From positions 620,001 through 684,000 of the forward strand of contig NZ_JAOWLE010000001.1 in assembly GCF_025751515.1 (NCBI RefSeq): a stretch of 64,000 bases of DNA, in the 5' to 3' direction. Numbering within the stretch: the stretch's first letter is position 1; each line of letters starts with the position of its first letter. The position numbers and the translations under genes are program-made. This document shows positions 56,851 to 64,000 of the stretch, one piece after another. The stretch comes from Actibacterium sp. XHP0104. Its GTDB lineage: Bacteria > Pseudomonadota > Alphaproteobacteria > Rhodobacterales > Rhodobacteraceae. The notes beneath the pieces were generated by a model. It saw only the letters and a list, made by a program, of their open reading frames with translations. It did no database searches and had not been told where the DNA came from.

Positions 56851-58673
56851 TCCTGGTCCTCCGAATGCCACCAGATATCGGGTTGAAAGCCCATCCAATC
56901 CCCGTAGATCGGGATGGTTTGGGGGTAATGCAGGCTGCGTTTATAGGCAAGGCGCGAATTGGGGGTGTACCAGATTGGGATCACATAGCGCCCGGTCGTC
57001 AGCACACGATCAAGCGCGCGGGCTGCGGCGGTGAAATCCTCGGCCGTGGTGGCGTTGACCAGCGCGTCGATCATCGCCGGAATGGCCGGGTTGTCGGCGC
57101 CCATCCAGTTGCGGGTGGCGGGCTGGGTCACGCCCTCGGGGCCCCAGTAAAGATACTGCTCGTTGCCGGGGCTCAGCGACAGGGCGCGGGTGTAATAGGT
57201 CAGGTCGAAATCATAGGCGTTGGTGCGTTCGGTATATTGCGCGCTGTCGATGGTGGTGACGCGCGGGAAGATGCCCAGCCGGGCCAAGGCCTGCACATAG
57301 ATGTCGATGATCTGCTGTGGCTCGGTCGCGCCCTGGTTCAACAGCACCTCGAAGGTAAACGCCTGGCCGTGGGCGTTGCGCAGAACGCCCGCGTCATCGA
57401 CCTGCCAGCCGGCCTCTTGCATCAAAGCCGTGGCGCGGCGCAGGGCGCGGCGGTTCGAGGGTTTGCCGTCGGACACGGGTAGGGCATAGCCCTCCAGCGC
57501 GCCGGGCAGCAGGTCGGCGGAAAAGGGTTGCAACAACTCGCGCACGCGGCCTTGGGCCGGGCCAGGCTGCATCGCCAGGGTCGAGTTCGAGAAATACGAG
57601 GTGATGCGCGGCGCGGTGCCGTTGTTGAGCGTCTGGTTGATGAATTCGAAATTGAACGCCTCGATCAGCGCCTGCCGCACGCGCCAGTCGGCAAAGATAT
57701 CGCGGCGGGTGTTCATCACGAAACCGGTAATGCCCGAGGGGCGCTGATGCGGGATCTCGGCCTTGATCACCTCGCCCGAGGCGATGGCGGGGAAGTCATA
57801 GGCGCTGGCCCATTTGGCGGCGTTGAGCTCGCGGAAACTGTCGATGGCGCCGGCGCGGAAGGCCTCGAACAGCACATCGCCGTCGCCGTAATAATCATAG
57901 CGGATCTCGTCGAAATTCATCTGTCCGCGCATCAGAGGCAGATCGGCGCCCCAGTAATCGGGGTTGCGTTTCAGCACGACATAGCGCCCGGCCTCGAACC
58001 GGTCGATCATGTAGGGCGCGCTGCCGATGGGGGTGAGGGCGGTGCCGCTGGCGGTGAAATCATGGCCCTGCCACTGATCCTTTTTCAGGATCGGGCGCAT
58101 GCCCAAGAGTAACGGCAATTCGCGGTCGGGGGTGTTGAAGGTGAACCGCACGCTGTGCGGGCCGGTGGCCTCGGCGCGGGCGACCTTGGCCCAGGCGGTG
58201 TGATAGGCCGGGTGGCCCTGGGTGCCGAGGGTCTCATAGGACCACAGCACATCCTCGACCGTGACCGGGGTGCCGTCGGAAAACCGGGCCTCGGGGCGCA
58301 GGGTGAATTCGACCCAAGCCCGGTCGGGCGGGGTTTCGATTGTTTCCGCCAGCAGGCCATAGAGGGTGAAAGGCTCGTCATACGAGCGGCCCATGAGCGA
58401 CTCGAATACGTATTGGCGCACACCGTAAGGGGCGCGGCCCTTGGTGATGAAGGGGTTGAGGCTGTCAAAGCTGCCGGCCTCGCCCAGAACGATGCGTCCG
58501 CCCTTGGGGGCGTCGGGGTTCACATAGGGCAGGGCGGTGAAATCGGCGGGCAGGGCGGGGGCGCCATACATGGCGATTCCATGGGTGGGGTCGGCACTGG
58601 TGATTCCCGGCCCCAGAATCAGCCCAAGCCCGAGGACGATTCCAAGATGCGCCCTGAAAAACATTGATCTCAT
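56847..58673 (-). CDS. ABC transporter substrate-binding protein, family 5 (oligopeptide/YejA-like)
   Basis: A 608-residue periplasmic binding protein. A signal peptide covers about residues 1-27. The mature protein has the family 5 fold with GSFDSLNPFITKG, WVEFTLRPEARFSDGTPVT and an ESLMGRSYDEPFTLYGLLAE segment like YejA. This family binds peptides, nickel or sugars; YejA-type proteins bind peptides such as microcin C precursors. No permease or ATPase is adjacent, so partners are elsewhere. The entericidin gene is coupled to its end. Confidence 0.9.
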   Translation of the reverse strand: MRSMFFRAHLGIVLGLGLILGPGITSADPTHGIAMYGAPALPADFTALPYVNPDAPKGGRIVLGEAGSFDSLNPFITKGRAPYGVRQYVFESLMGRSYDEPFTLYGLLAETIETPPDRAWVEFTLRPEARFSDGTPVTVEDVLWSYETLGTQGHPAYHTAWAKVARAEATGPHSVRFTFNTPDRELPLLLGMRPILKKDQWQGHDFTASGTALTPIGSAPYMIDRFEAGRYVVLKRNPDYWGADLPLMRGQMNFDEIRYDYYGDGDVLFEAFRAGAIDSFRELNAAKWASAYDFPAIASGEVIKAEIPHQRPSGITGFVMNTRRDIFADWRVRQALIEAFNFEFINQTLNNGTAPRITSYFSNSTLAMQPGPAQGRVRELLQPFSADLLPGALEGYALPVSDGKPSNRRALRRATALMQEAGWQVDDAGVLRNAHGQAFTFEVLLNQGATEPQQIIDIYVQALARLGIFPRVTTIDSAQYTERTNAYDFDLTYYTRALSLSPGNEQYLYWGPEGVTQPATRNWMGADNPAIPAMIDALVNATTAEDFTAAARALDRVLTTGRYVIPIWYTPNSRLAYKRSLHYPQTIPIYGDWMGFQPDIWWHSEDQE

Positions 58674-58751
58674 TTGCTGAACAATCCCTGCCGCCCTTTT
58701 TTATTTGACCCTGAACTTACGGCCCAGTCTGTGGATTTTCAAACTTTTAGC

Positions 58752-58780
58752 TTGGATGCGAGCAAGAGTTTGCGTATAAA
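58752..58780 (+). promoter_or_regulatory. Promoter of the candidate sRNA
   Basis: -35 TTGGAT (58752-58757), spacer exactly 17 bases, -10 TATAAA (58775-58780). No coding frame follows before a terminator at 58834. Confidence 0.65.
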
Positions 58781-58786
58781 GGTGGC

Positions 58787-58862
58787 ACTGCTCGATAGGT
58801 TTCTTGCCTGTATGAAACCTGCCTCAATAACTTAACGCCGGCTTCGTGCCGGCGTTTTTTTT
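58787..58862 (+). ncRNA. Candidate small regulatory RNA, about 76 nt
   Basis: An orphan transcript unit in the 336-base gap between the solute-binding gene (minus) and bdhA (plus). A sigma-70-like promoter predicts a start near 58787. The RNA has a 5' hairpin AGGTTTC/GAAACCT (58797-58820) with a ten-base loop UUGCCUGUAU, a short single-stranded A/U-rich linker, and a 3' terminator hairpin with eight U. This layout is typical of Hfq-bound sRNAs. No coding frame of note lies inside. The rest of the gap, 58674-58751 and 58863-59009, shows nothing beyond a ribosome site for bdhA. Confidence 0.6.
58834..58862 (+). terminator. Rho-independent terminator of the candidate sRNA
   Basis: AACGCCGGC, loop TTCGT, GCCGGCGTT, T-run of eight. 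A stable 9-bp stem. Confidence 0.9.
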
Positions 58863-59009
58863 CGGCATGATTTTCGACAGTTCCCCCCGCTTGCGTTGTT
58901 TTTTTCCGCAGGCCGGGATTGGGCCTCGCCAAAGACCTTTGCATAGACCATAGTCCGGCCCGCGCGGGCGTGCCGCCCCGCAGACAGAGGGATTTAAGGA
59001 GGCTCGTTC

Positions 59010-59783
59010 ATGTCGCTGAAAGGAAAAACCGCAGTCATCACCGGATCGAACTCGGGCATTGGCCTGGGGGTCGCGCGCGAACTGGCGCGGGCGGGGGCCG
59101 ATGTGGTGCTGAACTCGTTCACCGACCGTGACGAAGACCACGCGCTGGCGGCCGATCTGGGCCGCGAATTCGGCGTGAACGCGCGCTATATCAAGGCTGA
59201 CATGTCGAGCGGGGCGGAATGCCGCGCGCTGATCGAACAGGCGGGTGCCTGTGATATTCTGGTGAACAATGCCGGTATCCAGCACGTGTCGCCGATCGAC
59301 GAGTTTCCGGTCGACAAATGGGACGCGATCATCGCGATCAACATGAACTCGACCTATCACACCATCGCCGCCGCGCTGCCGATGATGCGCAAGGCCGGCT
59401 GGGGCCGGGTGGTCAACGTGGCCTCGGCCCATGGCCTGACCGCCTCGCCCTACAAATCGGCCTATGTCGCCGCCAAACACGGCGTGGTCGGCATGACCAA
59501 GGTCGTGGCGCTGGAAACCGCCGAAGAGCCGATCACCTGCAACGCGATCTGCCCGGGCTATGTGCTGACCCCGCTGGTCGAGGCGCAGATCCCCGACACG
59601 ATGGAAAAATACAACATGTCGCGCGACGAAGTTGTGCGCAACGTGATGCTGTCGCGCCAGCCGTCCAAGGATTTCGCCACCGTCGAACAGATCGGCGGCA
59701 CGGCGGTGTTCCTGTGCTCGGACGCCGCGGCGCAGATCACCGGCACCACCATCAGCGTCGATGGCGGCTGGACGGCGCTTTGA
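59010..59783 (+). CDS. bdhA: 3-hydroxybutyrate dehydrogenase
   Basis: A 257-residue short-chain dehydrogenase that interconverts 3-hydroxybutyrate and acetoacetate with NAD, the exit step of PHB degradation. The TGSNSGIGLG cofactor motif, NNAGIQHVSPI, and catalytic Tyr152 and Lys156 (YKSAYVAAKHG) are present. The closing segment ITGTTISVDGGWTAL is the usual one. A perfect AAGGAGG ribosome site precedes the ATG. A patatin-like lipase follows 9 bases downstream. Confidence 0.94.
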   Translation: MSLKGKTAVITGSNSGIGLGVARELARAGADVVLNSFTDRDEDHALAADLGREFGVNARYIKADMSSGAECRALIEQAGACDILVNNAGIQHVSPIDEFPVDKWDAIIAINMNSTYHTIAAALPMMRKAGWGRVVNVASAHGLTASPYKSAYVAAKHGVVGMTKVVALETAEEPITCNAICPGYVLTPLVEAQIPDTMEKYNMSRDEVVRNVMLSRQPSKDFATVEQIGGTAVFLCSDAAAQITGTTISVDGGWTAL

Positions 59784-59792
59784 TCCGTCATC

Positions 59793-60830
59793 ATGGCTGA
59801 GAAAATCCGCATCAACCTGGCCCTTCAGGGTGGGGGCGCCCATGGCGCCTTTACCTGGGGGGTTCTGGATCGTCTGCTCGAAGACGAGGACATCGAGATC
59901 GCCGCGATCACCGGTACCTCGGCGGGCGCGGTCAACGGCGCCGCGTTCAAGGCCGGCATCGCCCATGGCGGGCGCGACGGCGCGCGCGAGAACCTGGACT
60001 GGCTGTGGCGCCAGATCAGCGGCGAGATCGGGGATACTCTGCTGGATAACTGGCTGAGCCTGCTTAGTCCGTCGCCCTCGATCTGGAGCCATGCGCTGGA
60101 ATATTCCATGCCGCTGATGGGCACGGCGGCGCAGTTCGTCAGCCCCTATTACTATGGCCCGTTCTACCAGAACCCGTTGCAGCGCGTGGTCGAGAAGTTT
60201 GATTTCGACAATGTCTGCGCGCCCGGCGGGCCGTGCCTGTTTGTCTGTGCCACCAATGTGCGCACCGGCAAGGTGCGGGTCTTTACCGGCGCCGAGGTCA
60301 CGACCGACGCGATCCTGGCCTCGGCCTGTCTGCCGACGCTGTTCCAGGCGGTCGAGATCGACGACCCCGAAACCGGGCGGCGCGATCCGTTCTGGGATGG
60401 CGGCTATACCGGCAACCCGGCGCTGTTCCCGCTGTTCCGGCCCGATCTGCCCGGCGATATCGTGGTGGTGAACATCAACCCGCTGGAACGCGACGAGCTG
60501 CCCCGCACCCCGCAGGAAATCGAGAACCGCATCAACGAGATCAGTTTCAATGCCTCGCTGCTGCGCGAGCTGCGCGCCATCGGCATGGTCAAGGACATGT
60601 TCGACAGCGGCGCGTTGCAGCGCGGCTCGATGAAAGAGCTGTTCGTGCATATGATCGCCGATGATGCGCTGATGCGGCAGCTGAACGCCCAGACCAAGGC
60701 GCTGACCAACCCGGCGCTGCTGGGAGATCTGAAAAAGGCCGGGCGGGCGGCGGCAGAGGCGTTTCTGCTGGATCACAAGGATGCCCTGGGCCAGCGCGGC
60801 ACGGTCGATATTCAGCGCTGGTGCAGCTAG
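59793..60830 (+). CDS. Patatin-like phospholipase
   Basis: A 345-residue serine hydrolase. It has the oxyanion motif LQGGGAHGAFTWGVL, the nucleophile GTSAG (Ser43), and the catalytic Asp in WDGGYTGNP. There is no signal peptide. Its place right after bdhA suggests a role with PHB granules or membrane lipid turnover in the same unit. Substrate unproven. It overlaps the convergent exporter gene by 4 bases. Confidence 0.92.
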   Translation: MAEKIRINLALQGGGAHGAFTWGVLDRLLEDEDIEIAAITGTSAGAVNGAAFKAGIAHGGRDGARENLDWLWRQISGEIGDTLLDNWLSLLSPSPSIWSHALEYSMPLMGTAAQFVSPYYYGPFYQNPLQRVVEKFDFDNVCAPGGPCLFVCATNVRTGKVRVFTGAEVTTDAILASACLPTLFQAVEIDDPETGRRDPFWDGGYTGNPALFPLFRPDLPGDIVVVNINPLERDELPRTPQEIENRINEISFNASLLRELRAIGMVKDMFDSGALQRGSMKELFVHMIADDALMRQLNAQTKALTNPALLGDLKKAGRAAAEAFLLDHKDALGQRGTVDIQRWCS

Positions 60831-61432
60831 GCCCGCAGCAGGCTGATCGCGATCGCCCACATCAACAGGCCGATACCCAGGTCCAGGATCTGCCAGGCCC
60901 GGCGGCTTTGCATGACCGGGGCCAGCAGGCGCGCGCCATAGCCCAGCGTAAAGAAAAAGCTAAAGCTGGCGGCGACCGCGGCCAGCGTATAGGCCAGCTT
61001 TTGCGGCGCGGGTTCAAACCGGGTCGAGACCGCGCCGATCAGCCCCAGCGTATCGAGATAGACATGCGGGTTCAGCCAGGTGATCGCCGCCATGGCCAGC
61101 ATCGTGCGGCCCAGCGGGGCCGAGCGGCCCTCGCCCTGCAGGCGGTGGGTGCCCTTCCAGGCGGCGTGGAACCGCAGCGCGCCATAGCCAAACAGAAAGG
61201 CCGCCCCGGCCAGCGCCATGATCTTGGGCAGGGCCGGGTAGATCGCGGTGACGCTGCCAAACCCGGCGACGCCAGCTGCGATCAGGATCGTGTCAGAGAT
61301 GGCGCAAAACAGCACCAGCGGAAGCACATGTTCGCGCATCAGCCCGTGGCGCAGCACGAACGCGTTCTGCGCGCCGATCGCCATGATCAGCGAAAACGCG
61401 GTTACGTAACCGGTCAGGGCCGCGCTCAGCAT
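60827..61432 (-). CDS. argO: LysE/ArgO-family amino acid exporter
   Basis: A 201-residue inner-membrane exporter with about six helices. The motif IGAQNAFVLRHGL at the start is characteristic of ArgO/LysE, which export arginine or lysine. The helix with ITWLNPHVYLDTLG is also typical. The likely substrate is a basic amino acid, inferred from family. No LysR-type ArgP gene is adjacent. Confidence 0.88.
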   Translation of the reverse strand: MLSAALTGYVTAFSLIMAIGAQNAFVLRHGLMREHVLPLVLFCAISDTILIAAGVAGFGSVTAIYPALPKIMALAGAAFLFGYGALRFHAAWKGTHRLQGEGRSAPLGRTMLAMAAITWLNPHVYLDTLGLIGAVSTRFEPAPQKLAYTLAAVAASFSFFFTLGYGARLLAPVMQSRRAWQILDLGIGLLMWAIAISLLRA

Positions 61433-61438
61433 CGGGGA

Positions 61439-62230
61439 TCAGCCGGCCGAAGCGGGCGGGTTCTGGATGGTGACGGGTTTGGATTTGCCGTTGCGCAGCT
61501 TCTTGTTCTCATCGGGGTAGACCAGCCCGGCCGAGATCACCAGCTTGGCCGCGTCCTCGACACCCATATCCAGAATGATCACGTCCTCGCGCGGGACGAA
61601 CAGCAAAAAGCCCGAAGTCGGGTTGGGCGTGGTGGGCAGAAAGACACTGATCAGCGGTTCTTCGCGCGGGATGCGGCGGTCGATCTCGCCCTTGGTGGTG
61701 GTCGAAATGAAGGCCACGGCCCAGATGCCCTTGCGCGGGTATTCCACCAGACAGGCCTGATCGAACGAGGTTTCGGTCTGGGCCAGCACGGTTTCGGCGA
61801 TCTGTTTGAGGCCGTTATAGACGGAACGCACGACCGGCATCCGCTCGACCTGGCGTTCGCCCCAGCCCAGCAACGAGCGCCCGATCACGCCCTTGCCGAT
61901 CCAGCCGATGACCAGGGTGAAGATCAGGAAGAACACCACGCCCACGCCGCGGATGTTGATCGGGATCATCTCGGCCGGGTCGTCATAGCCGAGCCAGCGG
62001 TTGATCACCACGTCGGGGTGGTAATGGTTGGGCACGAAGGGCAGAACGAAACTGTCGACCCAGCCGATCAGCGTCCAGAACAGCCAGACGGTGACGCCGA
62101 TGGGCGCGATGATGACCAGGCCGGTCAGGAACGACCCGCGCAGCCAGCCCAGGAAACGCCGGATCTGCCGGGCCACAAGGCTGCCCTTGTGCCGGGTTGC
62201 GTCGTCGTCGTGGTGATCTTGCTCGAACAT
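61439..62230 (-). CDS. DUF502 membrane protein
   Basis: A 263-residue membrane protein of DUF502, function unknown. Two membrane helices are clear: GLVIIAPIGVTVWLFWTLIG at about residues 37-56 and VGVVFFLIFTLVIGWIGKG at about 95-115. A cytoplasmic beta-rich domain follows (FLPTTPNPTSGFLLFVPRED). The N-terminus is His/Asp-rich (MFEQDHHDDDATRHKG). ATG at 62230 is the start; TTG at 62242 is possible. It is 6 bases upstream of the argO gene on the same strand. Confidence 0.88.
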   Translation of the reverse strand: MFEQDHHDDDATRHKGSLVARQIRRFLGWLRGSFLTGLVIIAPIGVTVWLFWTLIGWVDSFVLPFVPNHYHPDVVINRWLGYDDPAEMIPINIRGVGVVFFLIFTLVIGWIGKGVIGRSLLGWGERQVERMPVVRSVYNGLKQIAETVLAQTETSFDQACLVEYPRKGIWAVAFISTTTKGEIDRRIPREEPLISVFLPTTPNPTSGFLLFVPREDVIILDMGVEDAAKLVISAGLVYPDENKKLRNGKSKPVTIQNPPASAG

Positions 62231-62315
62231 GGTCCCGCCCAATGACTTGCGCCTTTATCTAGGCGCTCTGGCGTTGCACTACAACAGCCGTGCTGAAAGC
62301 CCAAGCGACCATGTG

Positions 62316-63218
62316 TCAGCGGGCCATTTCTTTTGCGATTTCGGCGGCAAGGCGCGCGTTATTCAGCACCAGTGCGATATTGGCCTGCAACGACGCCCCA
62401 CCGGTCAGATCATGGATGCGCGACAGCAGGAAGGGCGTGACCTCTTTTGCGCTGATGCCGGTTGCGTCGCGCAGGGCGGCCTCGATGATCGGGGTGATGG
62501 TTTCGGCGGGGATTTCGGCGCTGGCTGGGATCGGGTTCGCGACCAGCTGTCCTCCGGGCAGGCCCAGTTGCGCGCGCATGCGATGGGCGTCGGCGATCTG
62601 GACCGCGCTGTCCATGCGCAGCGGCGCGGGCAGGCCGGATTTTCGTGACCAGAAGGCGGGCAATTCGTCGCTTTGATACCCGATCACCGGCACGCCCAGG
62701 GTTTCCAGCACTTCCAGCGTCTTGGGCAGGTCGAGAATGGCCTTGGCGCCGGCGGCCACCACGGTGACGGGGGTTTGCGCCAGCTCGTAGAGGTCGGCCG
62801 AGATATCGAATGTCAGCTCGGCGCCGCGATGCACGCCGCCGATGCCGCCGGTGGCAAAGGTGCCGATCCCGGCCAGATGGGCGCAGATCATGGTGGCGGC
62901 CACGGTGGTGGCACCGGTCCAGCCCTCGGACAGGCAAACGGCCAGGTCGGCGCGGCTGATCTTGCGGGCGTTTTGGGTCTGGGCCAGCGTGGCCAGATAG
63001 TCGGGTTCCAGCCCGGCATGGATGTGCCCGTCAAGGCAGGCGATGGTCGCGGGCACCGCGCCCGCGTCGCGCACCGCCTGCTCGACGGCCTGCGCGGTCT
63101 CCAGGTTCTGCGGCCAGGGCATGCCATGGGTGATGATCGTGCTTTCCAGCGCCACGATGGGCTGGTTGCGGGCGCGTGCAGCGGCGACCTCAGAGGAAAA
63201 TGTCAGGGGCAGTGTCAT
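62316..63218 (-). CDS. psuG: Pseudouridine-5'-phosphate glycosidase
   Basis: A 300-residue enzyme that breaks the C-C glycosidic bond of pseudouridine 5'-phosphate to uracil and ribose 5-phosphate. Typical motifs are VALESTIITHGMPWPQN, GTFATGGIGGVHRGAE and the C-terminal NNARLAAEIA. Its ATG overlaps the stop of the kinase gene as ATGA. The kinase makes the substrate, so the pair forms a pseudouridine salvage pathway. Confidence 0.95.
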   Translation of the reverse strand: MTLPLTFSSEVAAARARNQPIVALESTIITHGMPWPQNLETAQAVEQAVRDAGAVPATIACLDGHIHAGLEPDYLATLAQTQNARKISRADLAVCLSEGWTGATTVAATMICAHLAGIGTFATGGIGGVHRGAELTFDISADLYELAQTPVTVVAAGAKAILDLPKTLEVLETLGVPVIGYQSDELPAFWSRKSGLPAPLRMDSAVQIADAHRMRAQLGLPGGQLVANPIPASAEIPAETITPIIEAALRDATGISAKEVTPFLLSRIHDLTGGASLQANIALVLNNARLAAEIAKEMAR

Positions 63219-64000
63219 GCGGGGGCCTCGCCGGATACATATTGCGCGGCCGAGGCCAACGCGGCCTCGAGCGCGGGTTCAGCGGTTTCGCCGCGCAGCT
63301 CGGCGGCGATATGGGCGGCCATGAACGTGTCGCCCGCGCCGGTGACACGGGTGACCATGACCTTGGGCGGCGTGCGGCGGATCAGGCCGGCGGCGCTGCC
63401 CAGCACGGCATCATTGCCGCCATCGGTGATCAGCACCCTATGCGCGCCACGATCCAGAAAGGCCTGCGCCGCGGCGGCGGCATCGGCGAATTCGGTCAGG
63501 CAGATCAGCCCGGCCTCGATCTTGTTGAGGTAAAGCGTCGCGCGCGGATGGGCCAGCAGCGCGGTCAGCCGCTCGGCCTTGCCGGGGCTGGCCGGGGCGA
63601 CCCGCAAATCGGCGGCGGCGAACAGGGGGCTGGCCGCGATCTGGCGCAGCAGCTCGGCCGTCAGGTTGCCATCCAGCGCCACCAGCCCGGCGAACGGGGT
63701 GTCGGCGCTGCCCAGGCGGCCGTCTTGCAGCGGGGTCAGGATGCGCGCGCCCGCGGCCTCTAGCGAATGGGCATCGGCAATGGCGGCGATCAGCCCGTTC
63801 GCGGCCTCGACCGCCATATAGATGTCGGTGGGCAGATCGGGCGAGCGATAGATATAGTCGGTCAGCAGCCCGTGGCCCTTGCAGGCGGCGATCAGCTCGT
63901 CGCCCTGCGGGTCGGTGCCGACGGCGCTGAGCAGCGCGGGGTGCAGCCCGAACCGGGCCAGCGTCATCGCGATGTTCAGCGCGACGCCGCCGGGCAGGCG
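63215..64000 (-). CDS. psuK: PfkB-family carbohydrate kinase (probable pseudouridine kinase), N-terminus beyond right edge
   Basis: 261 codons of a ribokinase-like kinase are in the window. The open frame continues to the right edge with LPGGVALNIAMTLARFG, the substrate-binding glycine motif of PfkB kinases, so the start is beyond 64000. The C-terminal catalytic motif VTRVTGAGDTFMAAHI is present. Overlap with psuG by 4 bases argues that it phosphorylates pseudouridine. The internal ATG at 63967 is not the real start. Confidence 0.9.
   Translation of the reverse strand, partial: RLPGGVALNIAMTLARFGLHPALLSAVGTDPQGDELIAACKGHGLLTDYIYRSPDLPTDIYMAVEAANGLIAAIADAHSLEAAGARILTPLQDGRLGSADTPFAGLVALDGNLTAELLRQIAASPLFAAADLRVAPASPGKAERLTALLAHPRATLYLNKIEAGLICLTEFADAAAAAQAFLDRGAHRVLITDGGNDAVLGSAAGLIRRTPPKVMVTRVTGAGDTFMAAHIAAELRGETAEPALEAALASAAQYVSGEAPA

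Overview
The window is one contiguous piece of a high-GC alphaproteobacterial chromosome, almost certainly from the Rhodobacteraceae/Roseobacter lineage. The main evidence is the gene order dus(nifR3)-ntrB-ntrC-ntrY-ntrX-trkA-trkH-hfq-hflX, a fused ispDF, the F1-ATPase zeta subunit next to purC-purS-purQ, an RNase E with a long insertion in its S1 domain, DUF6456/DUF6477 proteins, and an NtrC without the sigma-54 contact loop. I see no rRNA, tRNA, CRISPR array, insertion sequence or prophage. Most of the window is housekeeping DNA with dense gene packing and many 4-base ATGA or TAATG overlaps.

Layout. 1-5.3 kb: guaA (cut by the left edge), an MttB-family methyltransferase without pyrrolysine, DUF6477, DUF6456 and a VIT1/CCC1-type transporter. 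5.3-12.5 kb: peroxiredoxin, lipA, two c-type cytochromes with a divergent LysR regulator, hpt with a coupled small membrane protein, a COQ10/RatA-type START protein, amtB, and pncC/cinA. 12.5-26.3 kb: pgpA-ispDF, then the nitrogen and potassium regulatory block dus-ntrBC-ntrYX-trkAH-hfq-hflX. 26.2-29.9 kb: a cobalamin module (DUF1638 protein, free-standing corrinoid protein, homocysteine S-methyltransferase) interrupted by an opposite-strand radical SAM gene that carries an upstream SOS box. 30-37.4 kb: an MprF-like protein, the ATPase zeta subunit, purCSQ, and a DctB/DctD-type two-component pair. 37.4-44.3 kb: a long leader and rne, tusA, ccdA, and an alpha/beta-hydrolase overlapping a cytochrome P450. 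44.3-54.6 kb: penicillin-acylase family hydrolase, a 3-hydroxyisobutyrate-dehydrogenase-like protein, an AT-rich orphan gene, a Tat lipoprotein with a SYLF domain, hemB, a membrane protein and mfd. 54.6-64 kb: FrnE-like DsbA protein, acyl-CoA ligase, a 37-residue entericidin-type lipoprotein coupled to an oligopeptide-binding protein, a candidate sRNA, 3-hydroxybutyrate dehydrogenase with a patatin, an ArgO-type exporter, DUF502, and psuG-psuK (psuK cut by the right edge).

How genes work together. ntrBC/ntrYX form the nitrogen control core and trkAH a K+ uptake pair. All three NtrC-type regulators in the window (NtrC, NtrX, DctD-like) lack GAFTGA, so each probably works without sigma-54. The corrinoid protein and homocysteine methyltransferase at 26.9-29.9 kb look like two parts of a split MetH methionine synthase, with DUF1638 as an uncharacterised companion. 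psuG/psuK degrade pseudouridine, and the bdhA/patatin pair suits polyhydroxybutyrate or ketone-body metabolism.

The points I consider most worth checking are the split methionine synthase with DUF1638, the sRNA candidate at about 58787-58862, the SOS box at 27754-27768, the loss of GAFTGA in three regulators, and the AT-rich orphan gene at 47815-48549.
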